Shown: positions 23,720 to 33,478, numbered from the stretch's first letter. The stretch is DNA of 64,000 bases from Thermocatellispora tengchongensis (GCF_014202315.1 NZ_JACHGN010000006.1:372001-436000); one strand, 5' to 3'. The notes: generated from the sequence alone by a model not told the origin. Numbers and translations are program-made.

Positions 23720-25129
23720 ATGAACACGAACCCCCACTTCACTCCGCGCGGCCGGGTCCGCGGTGCGCTGGTGCTGATGATCGCCGCGGTGCTGGCCCTG
23801 GGCCAATCCGTCCTGCCCGCGTCCCCGGCCGCCGCCGCGGCTCCCTATGACGCCTACGTGATGGGCTACTTCACCGAAACGCCCGGCGGGCAGGGCGCCG
23901 ACTACGGCCTGCACCTGGCCGTCAGCTCCGACGGCCTCGACTGGACGCCGCTCAACCAGAACAATCCCGTGGTCACCCCCACCGCCGGCACCGGTGGCCT
24001 GCGCGACCCGTTCATCCTGCGCAAGCAGGACGGCACCTTCGTGGTGCTGGCCACCGACCTCAAAGGCACCGACTTCAGTCAGAACAATCAGTACATCCAC
24101 GTCTGGGACTCACGCGACCTGACCGGTTTCACCGGCTACCGCCGGATCAGGCTGCACTCGATGCCCACCCACACCTGGGCGCCGGAAGCGTTCTGGGACC
24201 CCGCCCGCGGCCAGTACGGCATCGTCTACTCGGCCCACAACGGCACCCGCGACGTGTTCATGGTCAACTACACCGGCGACTTCGTGAACGTCAGCGCGCC
24301 GCAGGTGTTCTTCGACCCCGGCCACAACGTGCTGGACGCAACCGTGCTGGTCGAGGGCGGAACGGCCTACCTGTACTACAAGAACCTGAACGACGGGAAT
24401 CTCTACGGCGCCCGCTCCGGCAGCCTGGCCCCGGGCAGCTTCACCACCTACACCGGCCCGCTGCGCCAGGGGAACGCCATCGAGGCCCCGATCGTGGTCA
24501 AGTCCAACACGAGCAGCACCGCCTACCTGTGGGGCGACTCCTTCTCCCCGGTCAACGGCGAGTTCTACGCCTGGTCGGCGCCCAGCCTCGGCAGCGGGTC
24601 CTGGAGCGTGCTGAGCCAGCGGGCCTACACCCAGCCGCTCAACGCCAAGCACGCGACGATCGCCCCCATCACCGCCGCCGAGCAGTCGCGGCTGCTCGGC
24701 CGCTGGGGCGCGCCGGCCTGGAACCGGCTGAAGTCCTACAACTACCCCGACCGGTACGTGCGGCACCAGAACCACCTCGCCCGCATCGACCCGTATCCGT
24801 TCGACCCGTACACCGACCAGCAGTGGCGGCTGGTCCCCGGCCTGGCCGACCCGGCCGGGGTGTCCTTCCAGTCCGTCTCCGACCCCGGCCGATACCTGCG
24901 GCACTACGACTACGCCGTGCGCCTCGACCCGGACGACGGATCGGCGCAGTTCCGGGCCGACGCGACGTTCCACCGCACGCCGGGACTGGCCGACGCCGGT
25001 TGGACGTCGTTCCGGTCCCACAACTTCCCCGACCGCTACCTGCGGCACAGCGGCTATCTGCTGCGCATCGACCCGGACGACGGCTCGGCCGGGTTCCGGC
25101 AGGACGCCACCTTCAGGGTCGGCTCCTGA
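23720..25129 (+). CDS. secreted GH43 glycosidase with AbfB (CBM42) domain
   Basis: This 469-aa protein has a signal peptide ending near residue 41 (ASPAAAAA). A five-blade GH43 domain (about 45-325) has the three carboxylates expected of the family: Asp in GGLRDPFIL (about 95), Asp in NVLDATVL (about 205) and Glu in NAIEAPIV (about 255). The C-terminal region (about 335-465) is an AbfB arabinose-binding beta-trefoil with repeated 'SYNYPDRYVRHQNHLARIDP' and 'SHNFPDRYLRHSGYLLRIDP' units. It is probably an extracellular alpha-L-arabinofuranosidase or arabinanase. It is followed 21 nt later by another GH43 gene, probably in one transcript, under a LacI-type operator. Confidence 0.9.
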   Translation: MNTNPHFTPRGRVRGALVLMIAAVLALGQSVLPASPAAAAAPYDAYVMGYFTETPGGQGADYGLHLAVSSDGLDWTPLNQNNPVVTPTAGTGGLRDPFILRKQDGTFVVLATDLKGTDFSQNNQYIHVWDSRDLTGFTGYRRIRLHSMPTHTWAPEAFWDPARGQYGIVYSAHNGTRDVFMVNYTGDFVNVSAPQVFFDPGHNVLDATVLVEGGTAYLYYKNLNDGNLYGARSGSLAPGSFTTYTGPLRQGNAIEAPIVVKSNTSSTAYLWGDSFSPVNGEFYAWSAPSLGSGSWSVLSQRAYTQPLNAKHATIAPITAAEQSRLLGRWGAPAWNRLKSYNYPDRYVRHQNHLARIDPYPFDPYTDQQWRLVPGLADPAGVSFQSVSDPGRYLRHYDYAVRLDPDDGSAQFRADATFHRTPGLADAGWTSFRSHNFPDRYLRHSGYLLRIDPDDGSAGFRQDATFRVGS

Positions 25130-25150
25130 CTCACCCCCCAAGGAGTGCTC

Positions 25151-26617
25151 ATGTCGTTCACCGTCCTGCCGGGCACGGCGCGACGGGTCCTCACGCTCGC
25201 CGCCGCCCTCGTCGTCATGATCGCCATGTCGGTCGTCGTCACGGCCGGACGCGCCGCCGCGGCGCCCGGCCCGTCCTTCACCAACCCCGTCGTCCCGGTC
25301 CCCAACAGCGCCGACCCCACCCTCGTCTTCCACAACGGCGCGTACTACTACGTCGCCACGACCTGGACCTCCGACGTGGTCATGCGCCGCTCCACCACGA
25401 TCGCGGGCCTGCGCAGCGCTCCTGAGCAGCTCGTCCTGCGGACCGGCGGGACGACGATGTGGGCCCCGCACCTCGAAATGATCGGCGACCGCTGGTACCT
25501 GTACTACTCGGTCGAGCAGTGCTGCGCGCCCCGCCGTACCCACGTCGCCGAGAGCGCCGGGTCCGACCCGCTCGGCCCGTACACCTATCGCGGGGTGCTC
25601 AACCTGATGCCCGACAACGGCTGGGCGATCGACGCCGCGCCGATCCGGCTCAACGGCGCCCTCTACATGACGTTCTCCGCCTTCGCGCCCGAGGACGGCC
25701 TGCAGTCGCTCTACATCGCCCCGATGGCGAACCCGACGACGGCCGCCGCGTACGGCCGGCGCATCTCCGCCCCGACCCTGGCGTGGGAGCGCCAGGACGG
25801 CGCGGTCAACGAGGGCCCCTTCGCGCTGCAGCGCGGCGGGCGCACGTTCCTGACGTACTCGGCCAGCCACTGCAACGGCCCCAACTACAAGCTCGGCATG
25901 CTCGAACACCGCGGCGGCGACCCCCTCGCCGCCTCCTCCTGGACCAAGTTCCCCAACCCGATCTTCCAGCGCAACGACGCCAACGGCGTGTTCGGGCCCG
26001 GCCACCACTCCTTCTTCACCTCGCCCGACGGCAGCGAGACGTGGATCGCCTACCACGCCAACTCCTCACCGAGCCAGGGTTGCGGCACCACCCGCACCAC
26101 CCGGGTGCAGAAGATCTCCTGGAACGCCGACGGCACCCCGAACCTCGGAGTCCCGGTCTCGACCTCGACCGTGCTGGAGGGCCCGTCGGGCGAGGTGGCG
26201 CCCACCTATTCCAGGATCCGCAACCGGCACAGCGGCCTGTGCCTGGACGACTACGAGTGGGTGACCACCCCCGGCGCGGAGGTGCACCAGTGGACCTGTA
26301 ACGGCGCCGCCGTCCAGGACTGGATCCTGACCCCCGTCGGCGACGGCTACCACACGATCGTCAACCGGCACAGCGGCCTGTGCCTGGACAACCGCGACTG
26401 GGCCACCGCACCCGGCTCACCCGTCCAGCAGTGGACCTGCAACGGCCTGGCCGTGCAGCAGTGGCGGATCACCTCGGTCGGCGGCGGCTACTCCACCCTG
26501 ACCAACCGGCACAGCGGTCTGTGCCTGGACGACTACAACTGGGGCACGGCCGCCGGCTCCGAAGTGCGGCAGTGGACCTGCAACGGCCTGGCCGTCCAGC
26601 AGTGGACCATCGCCTGA
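25151..26617 (+). CDS. secreted GH43 exo-arabinofuranosidase/arabinanase with CBM13
   Basis: This 488-aa protein has AAGGAG 7 nt before the ATG and a signal peptide to about residue 38. The GH43 domain carries Asp in SADPTLV, Asp in WAIDAAPI and Glu in VNEGPF, with 'SASHCNGPNYKLGML' as seen in exo-1,5-alpha-L-arabinofuranosidases. The C-terminus is a ricin-type beta-trefoil of three repeats, each with NRHSGLCLD and a QWTCNG/VQxW pair. Cysteines are conserved in each repeat. With its upstream partner it should release arabinose from arabinan side chains outside the cell. Confidence 0.9.
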   Translation: MSFTVLPGTARRVLTLAAALVVMIAMSVVVTAGRAAAAPGPSFTNPVVPVPNSADPTLVFHNGAYYYVATTWTSDVVMRRSTTIAGLRSAPEQLVLRTGGTTMWAPHLEMIGDRWYLYYSVEQCCAPRRTHVAESAGSDPLGPYTYRGVLNLMPDNGWAIDAAPIRLNGALYMTFSAFAPEDGLQSLYIAPMANPTTAAAYGRRISAPTLAWERQDGAVNEGPFALQRGGRTFLTYSASHCNGPNYKLGMLEHRGGDPLAASSWTKFPNPIFQRNDANGVFGPGHHSFFTSPDGSETWIAYHANSSPSQGCGTTRTTRVQKISWNADGTPNLGVPVSTSTVLEGPSGEVAPTYSRIRNRHSGLCLDDYEWVTTPGAEVHQWTCNGAAVQDWILTPVGDGYHTIVNRHSGLCLDNRDWATAPGSPVQQWTCNGLAVQQWRITSVGGGYSTLTNRHSGLCLDDYNWGTAAGSEVRQWTCNGLAVQQWTIA

Positions 26618-26654
26618 AGGGCGGCATGAATCCGCCTGAAGGGCGGCTTGAATC
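26611..26654. repeat. 22-bp tandem duplication at the GH43 stop
   Basis: CGCCTGAAGGGCGGC(A/T)TGAATC occurs twice head to tail, at 26611-26632 and 26633-26654, with one mismatch. The first copy contains the GH43 stop codon, so the duplication extends into the 3' untranslated region. Confidence 0.7.
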
Positions 26655-26679
26655 GCGTGCGCCGTCCTGGCGCCCCGGC

Positions 26680-26706
26680 GCGGGCGCGGCAATGCGCCGC
26701 GCCCGC
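26680..26706 (+). terminator. terminator hairpin after the GH43 pair
   Basis: GCGGGCGCGGC (26680-26690) pairs perfectly with GCCGCGCCCGC (26696-26706) around a 5-nt loop, 60 nt after the GH43 stop. Confidence 0.6.
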
Positions 26707-26768
26707 CCGTCGCGGACGCATGGGCCCGAACCATCCCCCAGGAGGAGCTGGTTCGGCCGGCGTCGTTC

Positions 26769-26781
26769 CGAAAGAGTTTCG
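26769..26781. promoter_or_regulatory. operator candidate CGAAA-N3-TTTCG before the ABC/GH3 operon
   Basis: CGAAAGAGTTTCG is a 5+3+5 palindrome 167 bp before the binding-protein start. The same architecture (CGAAAACCTTTCG) precedes the GH93-like gene at 35974. It recalls the CGAA-type sites of BxlR and xylanase genes in Streptomyces. The local LacI gene at 32342-33379 is the likely regulator. Confidence 0.5.
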
Positions 26782-26947
26782 TAACGGCTGAACGGCAACT
26801 CCTTGTCGCCCTGCGCAGCCGCATGTCAGTGTGCCGGTTCAGCAGGCGCCGCAGATCGCGGGCGCGAACGGCTTCTGGAGCCGGGCCACGCAGATCGCGG
26901 ACCTTGCCGATGCCGCGCACCCATGCAAAAGGACGGAAGGGCGCCTC

Positions 26948-28252
26948 ATGATGCGTACACCTCTCACAGCCTGCGCCCGGCGGCTGGCGGCCGCCATCGC
27001 CACGATGTCGGCCGCCATCACCCTGACGGCCTGCGGGACCTCCGGTCCCGCGAGCCCCGGGCCGTCAGGAGGGCTGACGATGTGGGCGTTGTCGGACCAG
27101 ACGATCCTGAAGGACTCGGTCGAGGCCTACAACAAGGATCATCCGGACAAGAAGATCACTCTGCAGTTGTTCGCCAACGACGACTACAAGCAGAAGCTCC
27201 GGGTGGCCTTCGGCGCGGGCCAGGCTCCCGACATCTTCTTCAACTGGGGAGGCGGCGCGCTCAACGACTACGTCAAGGCCGGCAAGGTCGCCGAGATCAC
27301 CTCCGCCGACGTGGACCACGGCCGGTTCACGCCGAGCGTGCTGAAGACCGCCACCTTCGACGGCAAGGTGTACGGCGTGCCGTGCAACGGGCTCGCGCCC
27401 GTGGTCCTCTACTACAACAAGAAGGTGCTCGGCCAGGCCGGGCTGCAGCCGCCCAAGACGTGGGACGACCTGCTGGCGGCCGTCAAGACGCTCAAGGCCG
27501 AGGGCGTCACGCCCCTGTCGCTCGCGGCCAACTCCAAGTGGCCCACGCTCATGTACACCGAGTACCTGCTCGACCGCATCGGCGGCGCGCAGGTGTTCGC
27601 CAGGATCGCGGCCGGTGACGCCTCCGGATGGAACGATCCCGCCGTCACCAAGGCGACCAAGGCGCTGCAGGACCTCGTGGACGCGGGCGCCTTCGGTGAC
27701 AGCGCCTCCTCGATGAACTACGACCAGGGAGCCTCGACCGCCCTGGTCTACACGGGCAAGGCGGCCATGACCCTCATGGGCACCTGGGAGTACGCCAACT
27801 TCGTCAAGGCCGCCCCGGACTTCGTCTCCGGCGGGGACCTGGGCTACACCGTCTTCCCCACGATCCCCGGGGGCGTGGGCGACCCCGGCGCCATCGTCGG
27901 CAACCCCTCGAACTTCCTGTCGGTGAACGCCGCCGCCGGGGACAAGGCCGTCGCGATGACGTACCTGAAGGAGTACGTGCTCAACGCGGCCCAGGTGGAC
28001 GCCTACCTCAAGGCCGGCAGCGTGCCGCCGGTGAACGGGCTGGAGGCCGAGCTGGCCGCCCTGACCACGGCCGACAGGCCATGGCTGGAGTTCGTCTACG
28101 GCCTGGTGAAGAAGGCGCCCACCTTCCAGCTCTCCTGGGACCAGGACCTGCCGTCGGAGCAGGCCGATCCGCTGCTGACCAACATCGACAAGTCCTTCCT
28201 CAAGCAGATCACCCCCGAGGAGTTCGGGCAGAACATGAGCAAGGCGGCATGA
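26948..28252 (+). CDS. ABC sugar transporter substrate-binding lipoprotein (BxlE-like)
   Basis: This 434-aa family 1 extracellular solute-binding protein has a lipoprotein signal with lipobox LTAC (Cys about 29) and a Thr/Ser/Pro linker. The mature part has 'LTMWALSDQTILKDSVEAYNKDHPDKKITLQLF', 'GQAPDIFFNWGG' and 'YYNKKVLGQAGLQPPKTWDDLLAAVKTLKA'. GGAAGGG precedes the first of two Met codons. It is the first gene of a four-gene operon with two permeases and a GH3 enzyme, the layout of the Streptomyces bxlEFGA xylo-oligosaccharide operon. No ATPase is encoded; a shared MsiK-type ATPase elsewhere is expected. Confidence 0.9.
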   Translation: MMRTPLTACARRLAAAIATMSAAITLTACGTSGPASPGPSGGLTMWALSDQTILKDSVEAYNKDHPDKKITLQLFANDDYKQKLRVAFGAGQAPDIFFNWGGGALNDYVKAGKVAEITSADVDHGRFTPSVLKTATFDGKVYGVPCNGLAPVVLYYNKKVLGQAGLQPPKTWDDLLAAVKTLKAEGVTPLSLAANSKWPTLMYTEYLLDRIGGAQVFARIAAGDASGWNDPAVTKATKALQDLVDAGAFGDSASSMNYDQGASTALVYTGKAAMTLMGTWEYANFVKAAPDFVSGGDLGYTVFPTIPGGVGDPGAIVGNPSNFLSVNAAAGDKAVAMTYLKEYVLNAAQVDAYLKAGSVPPVNGLEAELAALTTADRPWLEFVYGLVKKAPTFQLSWDQDLPSEQADPLLTNIDKSFLKQITPEEFGQNMSKAA

Positions 28253-29148
28253 GCCCCTCCACGGCAGATGGCCGGCGCCGGATGACCGGCGCCGTCATGG
28301 CGGCCCCCGCGCTCGTCCTGTTCGTCCTGTTCGGTGTCGTCCCGCTGGCCGGGGTGCTCGTGCTGAGCCTGGCGGACTGGGACGGGCTGGGCCCGCTCGG
28401 CTGGGCCGGCCTCGTCAACTGGCGAGACGTCCTGGCGGACGGCGCGACGTGGGACGCGCTGTGGCTGACCGTCAAGGTGATGGCGCTGAGCTGGCTGATC
28501 CAGACGCCGATCGCGCTGGCGCTGGGTCTCTTCCAGGCCCCGCGCGGGCGGGGGCGCGCGTTCTTCGCGGTGCTGTGGGTCCTGCCGCTGCTGCTGTCGG
28601 CGGTGGCGATCGGGCTGACCTGGCAGGCGCTGCTGGATCCGTCCTTCGGCATCGGCTCCGCGCCCGGCCTGGGCCGGCTGGCCCGTCCGCTGCTGGGGTC
28701 GCCGGAACTGGCGCTGTACGTGGTCATCTTCGTCATCGCCTGGCAGTTCGTCCCGTTCCACGCGCTGCTCTACCAGGCCGGCATCCGGCAGATCCCCGCC
28801 ACCCTGTACGAGGCCGCCGCGCTCGACGGCGCGGGCCGCAAGGACCGCTTCCTGCGGATCACCTTGCCGCAGTTGCGCTACACGATCGTGACCTCCAGCA
28901 CGCTGATGCTCGTCGGCTCCCTCACCTACTTCGACCTGATCTTCGTCCTGTCGGGCGGCACCGGCGGCCCCGGGACGGCCACCCGCGTGCTGCCGCTCGC
29001 CATGTACATCACCGGTTTCCAGTCCCATGACATGGGCGCCGCCAGCGTCATCGCCACAGTCCTGGTGGTGACCGGCCTGGTACTGTCGCTGATCACCACG
29101 CGCCTGTCGGGCTTCACCCGCATGGACAGCCGGCAGGAGGGCCTGTGA
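28249..29148 (+). CDS. ABC sugar transporter permease 1 (BxlF-like)
   Basis: This 299-aa membrane protein has about six helices, beginning 'AAPALVLFVLFGVVPLAGVLVLSLADWDG'. The EAA loop reads 'EAAALDGAGRKDRFLRITLPQL', where the ATPase docks. The start overlaps the upstream stop (ATGA), so it is coupled to the binding protein. It forms the heterodimeric channel with the next permease. Confidence 0.9.
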   Translation: MSPSTADGRRRMTGAVMAAPALVLFVLFGVVPLAGVLVLSLADWDGLGPLGWAGLVNWRDVLADGATWDALWLTVKVMALSWLIQTPIALALGLFQAPRGRGRAFFAVLWVLPLLLSAVAIGLTWQALLDPSFGIGSAPGLGRLARPLLGSPELALYVVIFVIAWQFVPFHALLYQAGIRQIPATLYEAAALDGAGRKDRFLRITLPQLRYTIVTSSTLMLVGSLTYFDLIFVLSGGTGGPGTATRVLPLAMYITGFQSHDMGAASVIATVLVVTGLVLSLITTRLSGFTRMDSRQEGL

Positions 29149-29972
29149 CCACCGTCCGCGCGTTGCACCGTGCGGTCTCCGGCGGAGCCGCACTGGTGTG
29201 GACGGCGATCGTCGTCGTCCCGATCTACTGGGTGGTCGTGACGAGCCTGCGCGAGCGCGCCGAGTTCGTCACGTCGAGCCCGCTCGCGTTGCCGGGCGAC
29301 CCGACGTTGGCCAACTATCAGACGGTGCTGTCCGGCGGGTTCGCCGGATACCTGCTCAACAGCGTGATCGTCACCGCCGCCACCGTGGCGGTCACCATCG
29401 TGGTGTCGCTGATGGCCGCGTTCGTCATCGTGCGGCACGGCTCACGGTGGTCCCGGCTGTACTTCCGGTTGTTCCTGCTCGGCCTGGCGATCCCGCTGCA
29501 GGCGGTGATCATCCCGGTGTACCTGCTCATCATCCGGATGAGCCTGTACGACAGCCTGCTCGCGATCATCCTGCCGTCGGCGGCGTTCGCCGTGCCCGTC
29601 ACCGTGATGATCCTGGTGAGCTTCCTGCGGGACGTCCCCCGATCGCTGTTCGAGGCGATGGTCGTGGACGGCGCGACCGAATGGCGGCTGCTGCTCGACC
29701 TGGCGGCGCCGCTGGCCCGCCCGGCGCTGATCACCGTGGCGGTCTACGACGGGTTGCAGGTCTGGAACGGATTCCTGTTCCCGCTGATCCTCACCCAGAG
29801 CGACGAGCGGGCGGTCCTGCCGCTCGCGCTCACGCTCTACCGCGGCCAGTTCGGCATCGACGTGCCCGCCACGATGGCCGCGGTGGTGCTGTCCACGCTG
29901 CCGATGCTGGCGGTGTTCGTCCTCGCGCGCCGCCACCTCGTCGCCGGGCTGACCGCGGGTTTCTCCAAATAG
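29145..29972 (+). CDS. ABC sugar transporter permease 2 (BxlG-like)
   Basis: This 275-aa protein starts at GTG overlapping the previous stop. It has 'VWTAIVVVPIYWVVVTSLRERAEF' as first helix, 'PLQAVIIPVYLLIIRMSLYDSLLAIILPSAAFAVPV' and an EAA loop 'EAMVVDGATEWRLLLDLAAPL'. It is the MalG-type partner of permease 1 for import of plant oligosaccharides. Confidence 0.9.
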   Translation: MTTVRALHRAVSGGAALVWTAIVVVPIYWVVVTSLRERAEFVTSSPLALPGDPTLANYQTVLSGGFAGYLLNSVIVTAATVAVTIVVSLMAAFVIVRHGSRWSRLYFRLFLLGLAIPLQAVIIPVYLLIIRMSLYDSLLAIILPSAAFAVPVTVMILVSFLRDVPRSLFEAMVVDGATEWRLLLDLAAPLARPALITVAVYDGLQVWNGFLFPLILTQSDERAVLPLALTLYRGQFGIDVPATMAAVVLSTLPMLAVFVLARRHLVAGLTAGFSK

Positions 29973-29986
29973 CTCAAGGAGTTCGC

Positions 29987-32317
29987 ATGACCACCACTTC
30001 GACCGGCCAGGCGACCGGCCCCGGCCTGCTTCTCGCGGAACGGGTGGAGGCCCTGCTGGCCAGGCTCACCCTGCCCGAGAAGGTCGCCCAGCTCTGCAGC
30101 GCCTGGGAGGACGTCGAACCGGCCGGGCCCGAGGTCGCGCCCGGCATGAACCTGCTCGGCCGGGTCGGCGACCTCGACGAGACCGCCCGGCACGGCCTCG
30201 GCCAGCTCACCCGCCCGTACGGCACCGTCGCGCGGCCCGCGATCGAGCACGCCCGGATGCTCGCCGCCCGCCAGGAACAGGTCATGGCCCAGAACCGGCA
30301 CGGCATCCCCGCGATGGCGCACGACGAGTGCCTGACCGGGTTCACCGCGTTCGGCGCGACGATCTACCCGACGTCGCTGGGCATGGCGGCGACGTTCGAC
30401 CCCGCCCTGATCGGCCGCGTCGGGGCCGCGATCGGCGCTGACATGGCCGAGGCCGGCGTCCACCAGGGCCTGGCCCCGGTCGTGGACGTGATCCGCGACT
30501 ACCGCTGGGGCCGCTGCGAGGAGACCTTCGGCGAGGACCCGTACCTGGTCGGCGAGATGGCCGAGGCATACGTGCGCGGGCTGCAGGGGGCGGGGGTGTA
30601 CGCCACCGTCAAGCACTTCGCCGGCTACTCCGCCTCCATGGGCGGGCGCAACCACGCCCCGGCGCGCGTGGGACCCAGAGAGCTGTGGGATGTGCTGCTG
30701 CCGCCGTTCGAGCGGCTGGTCGCGGCCGGGGTCGAGTCGGTGATGAACTCCTACGCCGAGATCGACGGCGAGGCGCCCGCCGCGAGCCGGTGGCTGCTGA
30801 CCTCGCTGCTGCGCGACCGGTGGGGTTTCGAGGGGACCGTCGTCTCCGACTACTGGTCCATCCCGTTCCTGGTGAGCGCGCACCAGGTTGCCGCGGACCT
30901 GCCCGGCGCCGGGGTGCTGGCCCTGCGCGCCGGGATGGACGTCGAGCTGCCCGACCAGCGTGGCTTCGGCCGCCCGCTCGTCGAGGCCGTGGAACGGGGC
31001 GAGCTGGACGAGGCCGAGGTCGATCGGGCCGTGCGGCGCGTGCTGCGCCACAAGATCGCGCTCGGGCTGTGCGACCCCGGCTGGGATCCGCGGCCGCCCG
31101 CCCTGCGCGCCGGGCACCTCGACCTGGACAAACCGGAGAACCGCCGGGTCGCGCACGCCGTCGCGCAGGGCGCCGCCGTGCTCCTGTCCAACGACGGCGC
31201 CCTGCCGCTCCCCGCGACCGGCCGGATCGCCCTGATCGGCCCCTGCGCCGACGACGTGCGCACCATGTTCGGCTGCTACAGCTTCCCCAACCACGTGCTG
31301 TCCGGCCGCCCGGAGCTCGGCATCGGCGTCGAGGCGCTCTCCCTGCGCGAAGCCCTGGCCGCCGAGCTGCCCGGCGTGAGCTGGGAGTACGCGCAGGGCT
31401 GCCCCGTCCGGGACGACGACCGGTCCGGTTTCCCGGCCGCGGTCGCCGCATGCCGGGGGGCGGACCTCGTCGTGCTGGTGGTGGGGGACAAGCCCGGCAT
31501 GTTCGGCATCGGCACGTCGGGCGAGGGCTGCGACGTGGAGGACCTGCGGCTGCCCGGCGTGCAGGAGCACCTGGTCGAGGCCGTGCTCGCCGCCGGCACG
31601 CCGACCGTGCTGATCGTCAACAGCGGCAGGCCGTACGCCGTCGGCGGGTTCGCCTCCGCCGCCGCGGCCATGGTGCAGGTGTTCCTGCCCGGGGAGGAGG
31701 GCGGCAGAGCGGTGGCGGAGCTGCTGTCCGGCCGGGTCGACTTCAGCGGCAAGCTGCCGGTCCAGATCCCGGCCACGCCCGGCGGGCAGCCGTACACGTA
31801 TCTGCACCCGCCGCTGGCCGACCGGCAGAGCGCGCTGTCCAACCTCGACCCCACGCCCGCCTTCCCGTTCGGGCACGGACTGTCCTACACCACCTTCCAC
31901 ATCGGCCCGCTCGTCGCCGACCGCGAGCAGGTGCCGACCGACGGCGCCTTCACCGCGTCGGTGCCGGTGCGCAACACGGGCGCGCGGCGCGGCGCCGAGG
32001 TGGTACAGCTCTACGCCGCCGACCCGGTGGCGCAGGTCACCCGTCCCGTCCGATGGCTGCTCGGCTTCGCCAAGGTGGAGCTCGACCCCGGAGAGCAGGC
32101 CGAGGTCCGCTTCGACGTGCACACCGACCGGCTGGCCTTCACCGGGCTCGACGGCCGCCGCATCGTCGAGCCCGGCGAGATCCACCTGTACGCGGGACCG
32201 TCCAGCGCCGACACCCCGGCCCATGCGGTCGTCGAACTCACCGGCGGCGTGCGGACGGCCGAGGTGCTGCGCCGCCATCGCGTTCCGGTGACCGTCGGCC
32301 GGGCCCGGCCCGTCTGA
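29987..32317 (+). CDS. GH3 beta-glycosidase (beta-xylosidase/beta-glucosidase, BxlA-like)
   Basis: This 776-aa protein has CAAGGAG before the ATG and no signal peptide, so it acts on imported oligosaccharides in the cytoplasm. The TIM-barrel has 'GLAPVVDVIRDYRWGRCEETFGEDPYLVGEMAEAYVRGLQ' and 'VKHFAGYSA'. The nucleophile Asp lies in 'GTVVSDYWSI' (about residue 288). An alpha/beta sandwich and a C-terminal fibronectin III-like domain ('GAEVVQLYAAD..VRWLLGFAKVELDPGEQAEV') complete the usual GH3 architecture. It is the last gene of the transporter operon, 14 nt after permease 2. Confidence 0.92.
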   Translation: MTTTSTGQATGPGLLLAERVEALLARLTLPEKVAQLCSAWEDVEPAGPEVAPGMNLLGRVGDLDETARHGLGQLTRPYGTVARPAIEHARMLAARQEQVMAQNRHGIPAMAHDECLTGFTAFGATIYPTSLGMAATFDPALIGRVGAAIGADMAEAGVHQGLAPVVDVIRDYRWGRCEETFGEDPYLVGEMAEAYVRGLQGAGVYATVKHFAGYSASMGGRNHAPARVGPRELWDVLLPPFERLVAAGVESVMNSYAEIDGEAPAASRWLLTSLLRDRWGFEGTVVSDYWSIPFLVSAHQVAADLPGAGVLALRAGMDVELPDQRGFGRPLVEAVERGELDEAEVDRAVRRVLRHKIALGLCDPGWDPRPPALRAGHLDLDKPENRRVAHAVAQGAAVLLSNDGALPLPATGRIALIGPCADDVRTMFGCYSFPNHVLSGRPELGIGVEALSLREALAAELPGVSWEYAQGCPVRDDDRSGFPAAVAACRGADLVVLVVGDKPGMFGIGTSGEGCDVEDLRLPGVQEHLVEAVLAAGTPTVLIVNSGRPYAVGGFASAAAAMVQVFLPGEEGGRAVAELLSGRVDFSGKLPVQIPATPGGQPYTYLHPPLADRQSALSNLDPTPAFPFGHGLSYTTFHIGPLVADREQVPTDGAFTASVPVRNTGARRGAEVVQLYAADPVAQVTRPVRWLLGFAKVELDPGEQAEVRFDVHTDRLAFTGLDGRRIVEPGEIHLYAGPSSADTPAHAVVELTGGVRTAEVLRRHRVPVTVGRARPV

Positions 32318-32341
32318 GCGCACGCGACAGGGCGCCTTCTC

Positions 32342-33379
32342 TCACGCCTGTGCCGCGTTCCTCGGCGCGGTGGAGGTGCGCAGGACCAGCTCCGTGGCGA
32401 GCTCGATCCGCGGCGAGGCGGGCGCCCTGCCGTCGGCGAGCCGCATCAGCACCCGCATGGCCTCGTGCCCGAGTCGCTGGAATGGCTGCCGTACGGCGGT
32501 CAGCGGCGGGCAGGCCATGGCCGCCACCAGGGTGTCGTCGAAGGATATGACGGACAGTTCGCCGGGAACCGCGACTCCGTGCTGCCTGGCCGCCTCCAGG
32601 ACGCCCAGGGCCTGCGCGTCGCTGGCCGCGAAGACGGCCGTCGGCGGCTCGCGGTCGCGGAGGATCTGCCGCGTCGCGGTCAGCGCCTCGCCGAAGTCGA
32701 AGTCGGTCGCCCGTACGATCGCCGGGTCGTAGGCGATGCCGGCCTCGGTGAGCGCGGCGCGGTAGCCGTGAAGGCGTGCGGCCCCGGCGGGCGAATGGGA
32801 TCGGCCGGCCACCATGCCGATCCGCGTGTGCCCGAGGTCGAGGAGATGCCGGACCGCCATCCTGGCGCCGTTCCGGTTCGTCACGCCGATGCTCGGGATG
32901 TTCGGCGACGGCGCGCTGAGCGGATCGACGAGCACCACGGGCAGCCCCTGCTCGACGATGCGGTGCTGGTCCTGCTCGGTCAGCATCGAGATGACGATGA
33001 TCACCCCTCGGGCGCCGGCCTCCACGCACTCCTCCAGCCATCCCGAGATCGAACGCTTGCTCGTCGTTCCCACGATGACCTCGACGCCCATGTCCCCGGC
33101 GGCCTCCACGATGCCGCGCGTGATCTCCAGCGTGTACGGGCCGGACAGGTCGCGGAAGACCGCGAGTATCTGGCGCGGCGCCTGCCGGTCGCCCTCCCAG
33201 GGGCGGACGTAGCCGTGCCGTTCCAGCAGCGCCTCGATACGCGCCCGGGTCGCCTCGCCGACGTCGCGCCGCCGGTGCACCACCTTCGACACCGTGCCGA
33301 GCGACACCCCGGCCTCACCGGCGATGGCAGTCAGCAACCCGTACTGCGTGTCGCGGCGTTCCTTCGCGCGATCTGCCAT
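32342..33379 (-). CDS. LacI-family regulator (BxlR-like)
   Basis: This 345-aa repressor has the helix-turn-helix 'LLTAIAGEAGVSLGTVSKVVHRRRDVGEATRARIEALLERHGY', then a periplasmic-binding-like effector domain with 'LAVFRDLSGPYTLEITRGIVEAA', 'GVIIVISMLTEQDQHRIVEQGLPVVLVDPL' and 'TAVFAASDAQALGVLEAARQHG'. It lies convergent to the GH3 operon and next to the GH93-like gene; both are preceded by CGAAA-N3-TTTCG palindromes. A sugar-responsive repressor of these two units is the natural reading, but binding is inferred. Confidence 0.88.
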   Translation of the reverse strand: MADRAKERRDTQYGLLTAIAGEAGVSLGTVSKVVHRRRDVGEATRARIEALLERHGYVRPWEGDRQAPRQILAVFRDLSGPYTLEITRGIVEAAGDMGVEVIVGTTSKRSISGWLEECVEAGARGVIIVISMLTEQDQHRIVEQGLPVVLVDPLSAPSPNIPSIGVTNRNGARMAVRHLLDLGHTRIGMVAGRSHSPAGAARLHGYRAALTEAGIAYDPAIVRATDFDFGEALTATRQILRDREPPTAVFAASDAQALGVLEAARQHGVAVPGELSVISFDDTLVAAMACPPLTAVRQPFQRLGHEAMRVLMRLADGRAPASPRIELATELVLRTSTAPRNAAQA

Positions 33380-33478
33380 TCCCTGGCCTGACCCTCCCCA
33401 GCCGCGCAGGCAGGCTGCTTCATCCGAAAACCGGTGCGGAAAACTAGCCCGCAGGAGCGCTCACGCGCAAGCCTCCGG

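Noticed and set aside
33457..33468. GGAGCGCTCACG as another TGTTAGCGCTNACA site
   Set aside because: Only the AGCGCTCAC core matches; both flanks differ, and it lies beside low-complexity tandem repeats.
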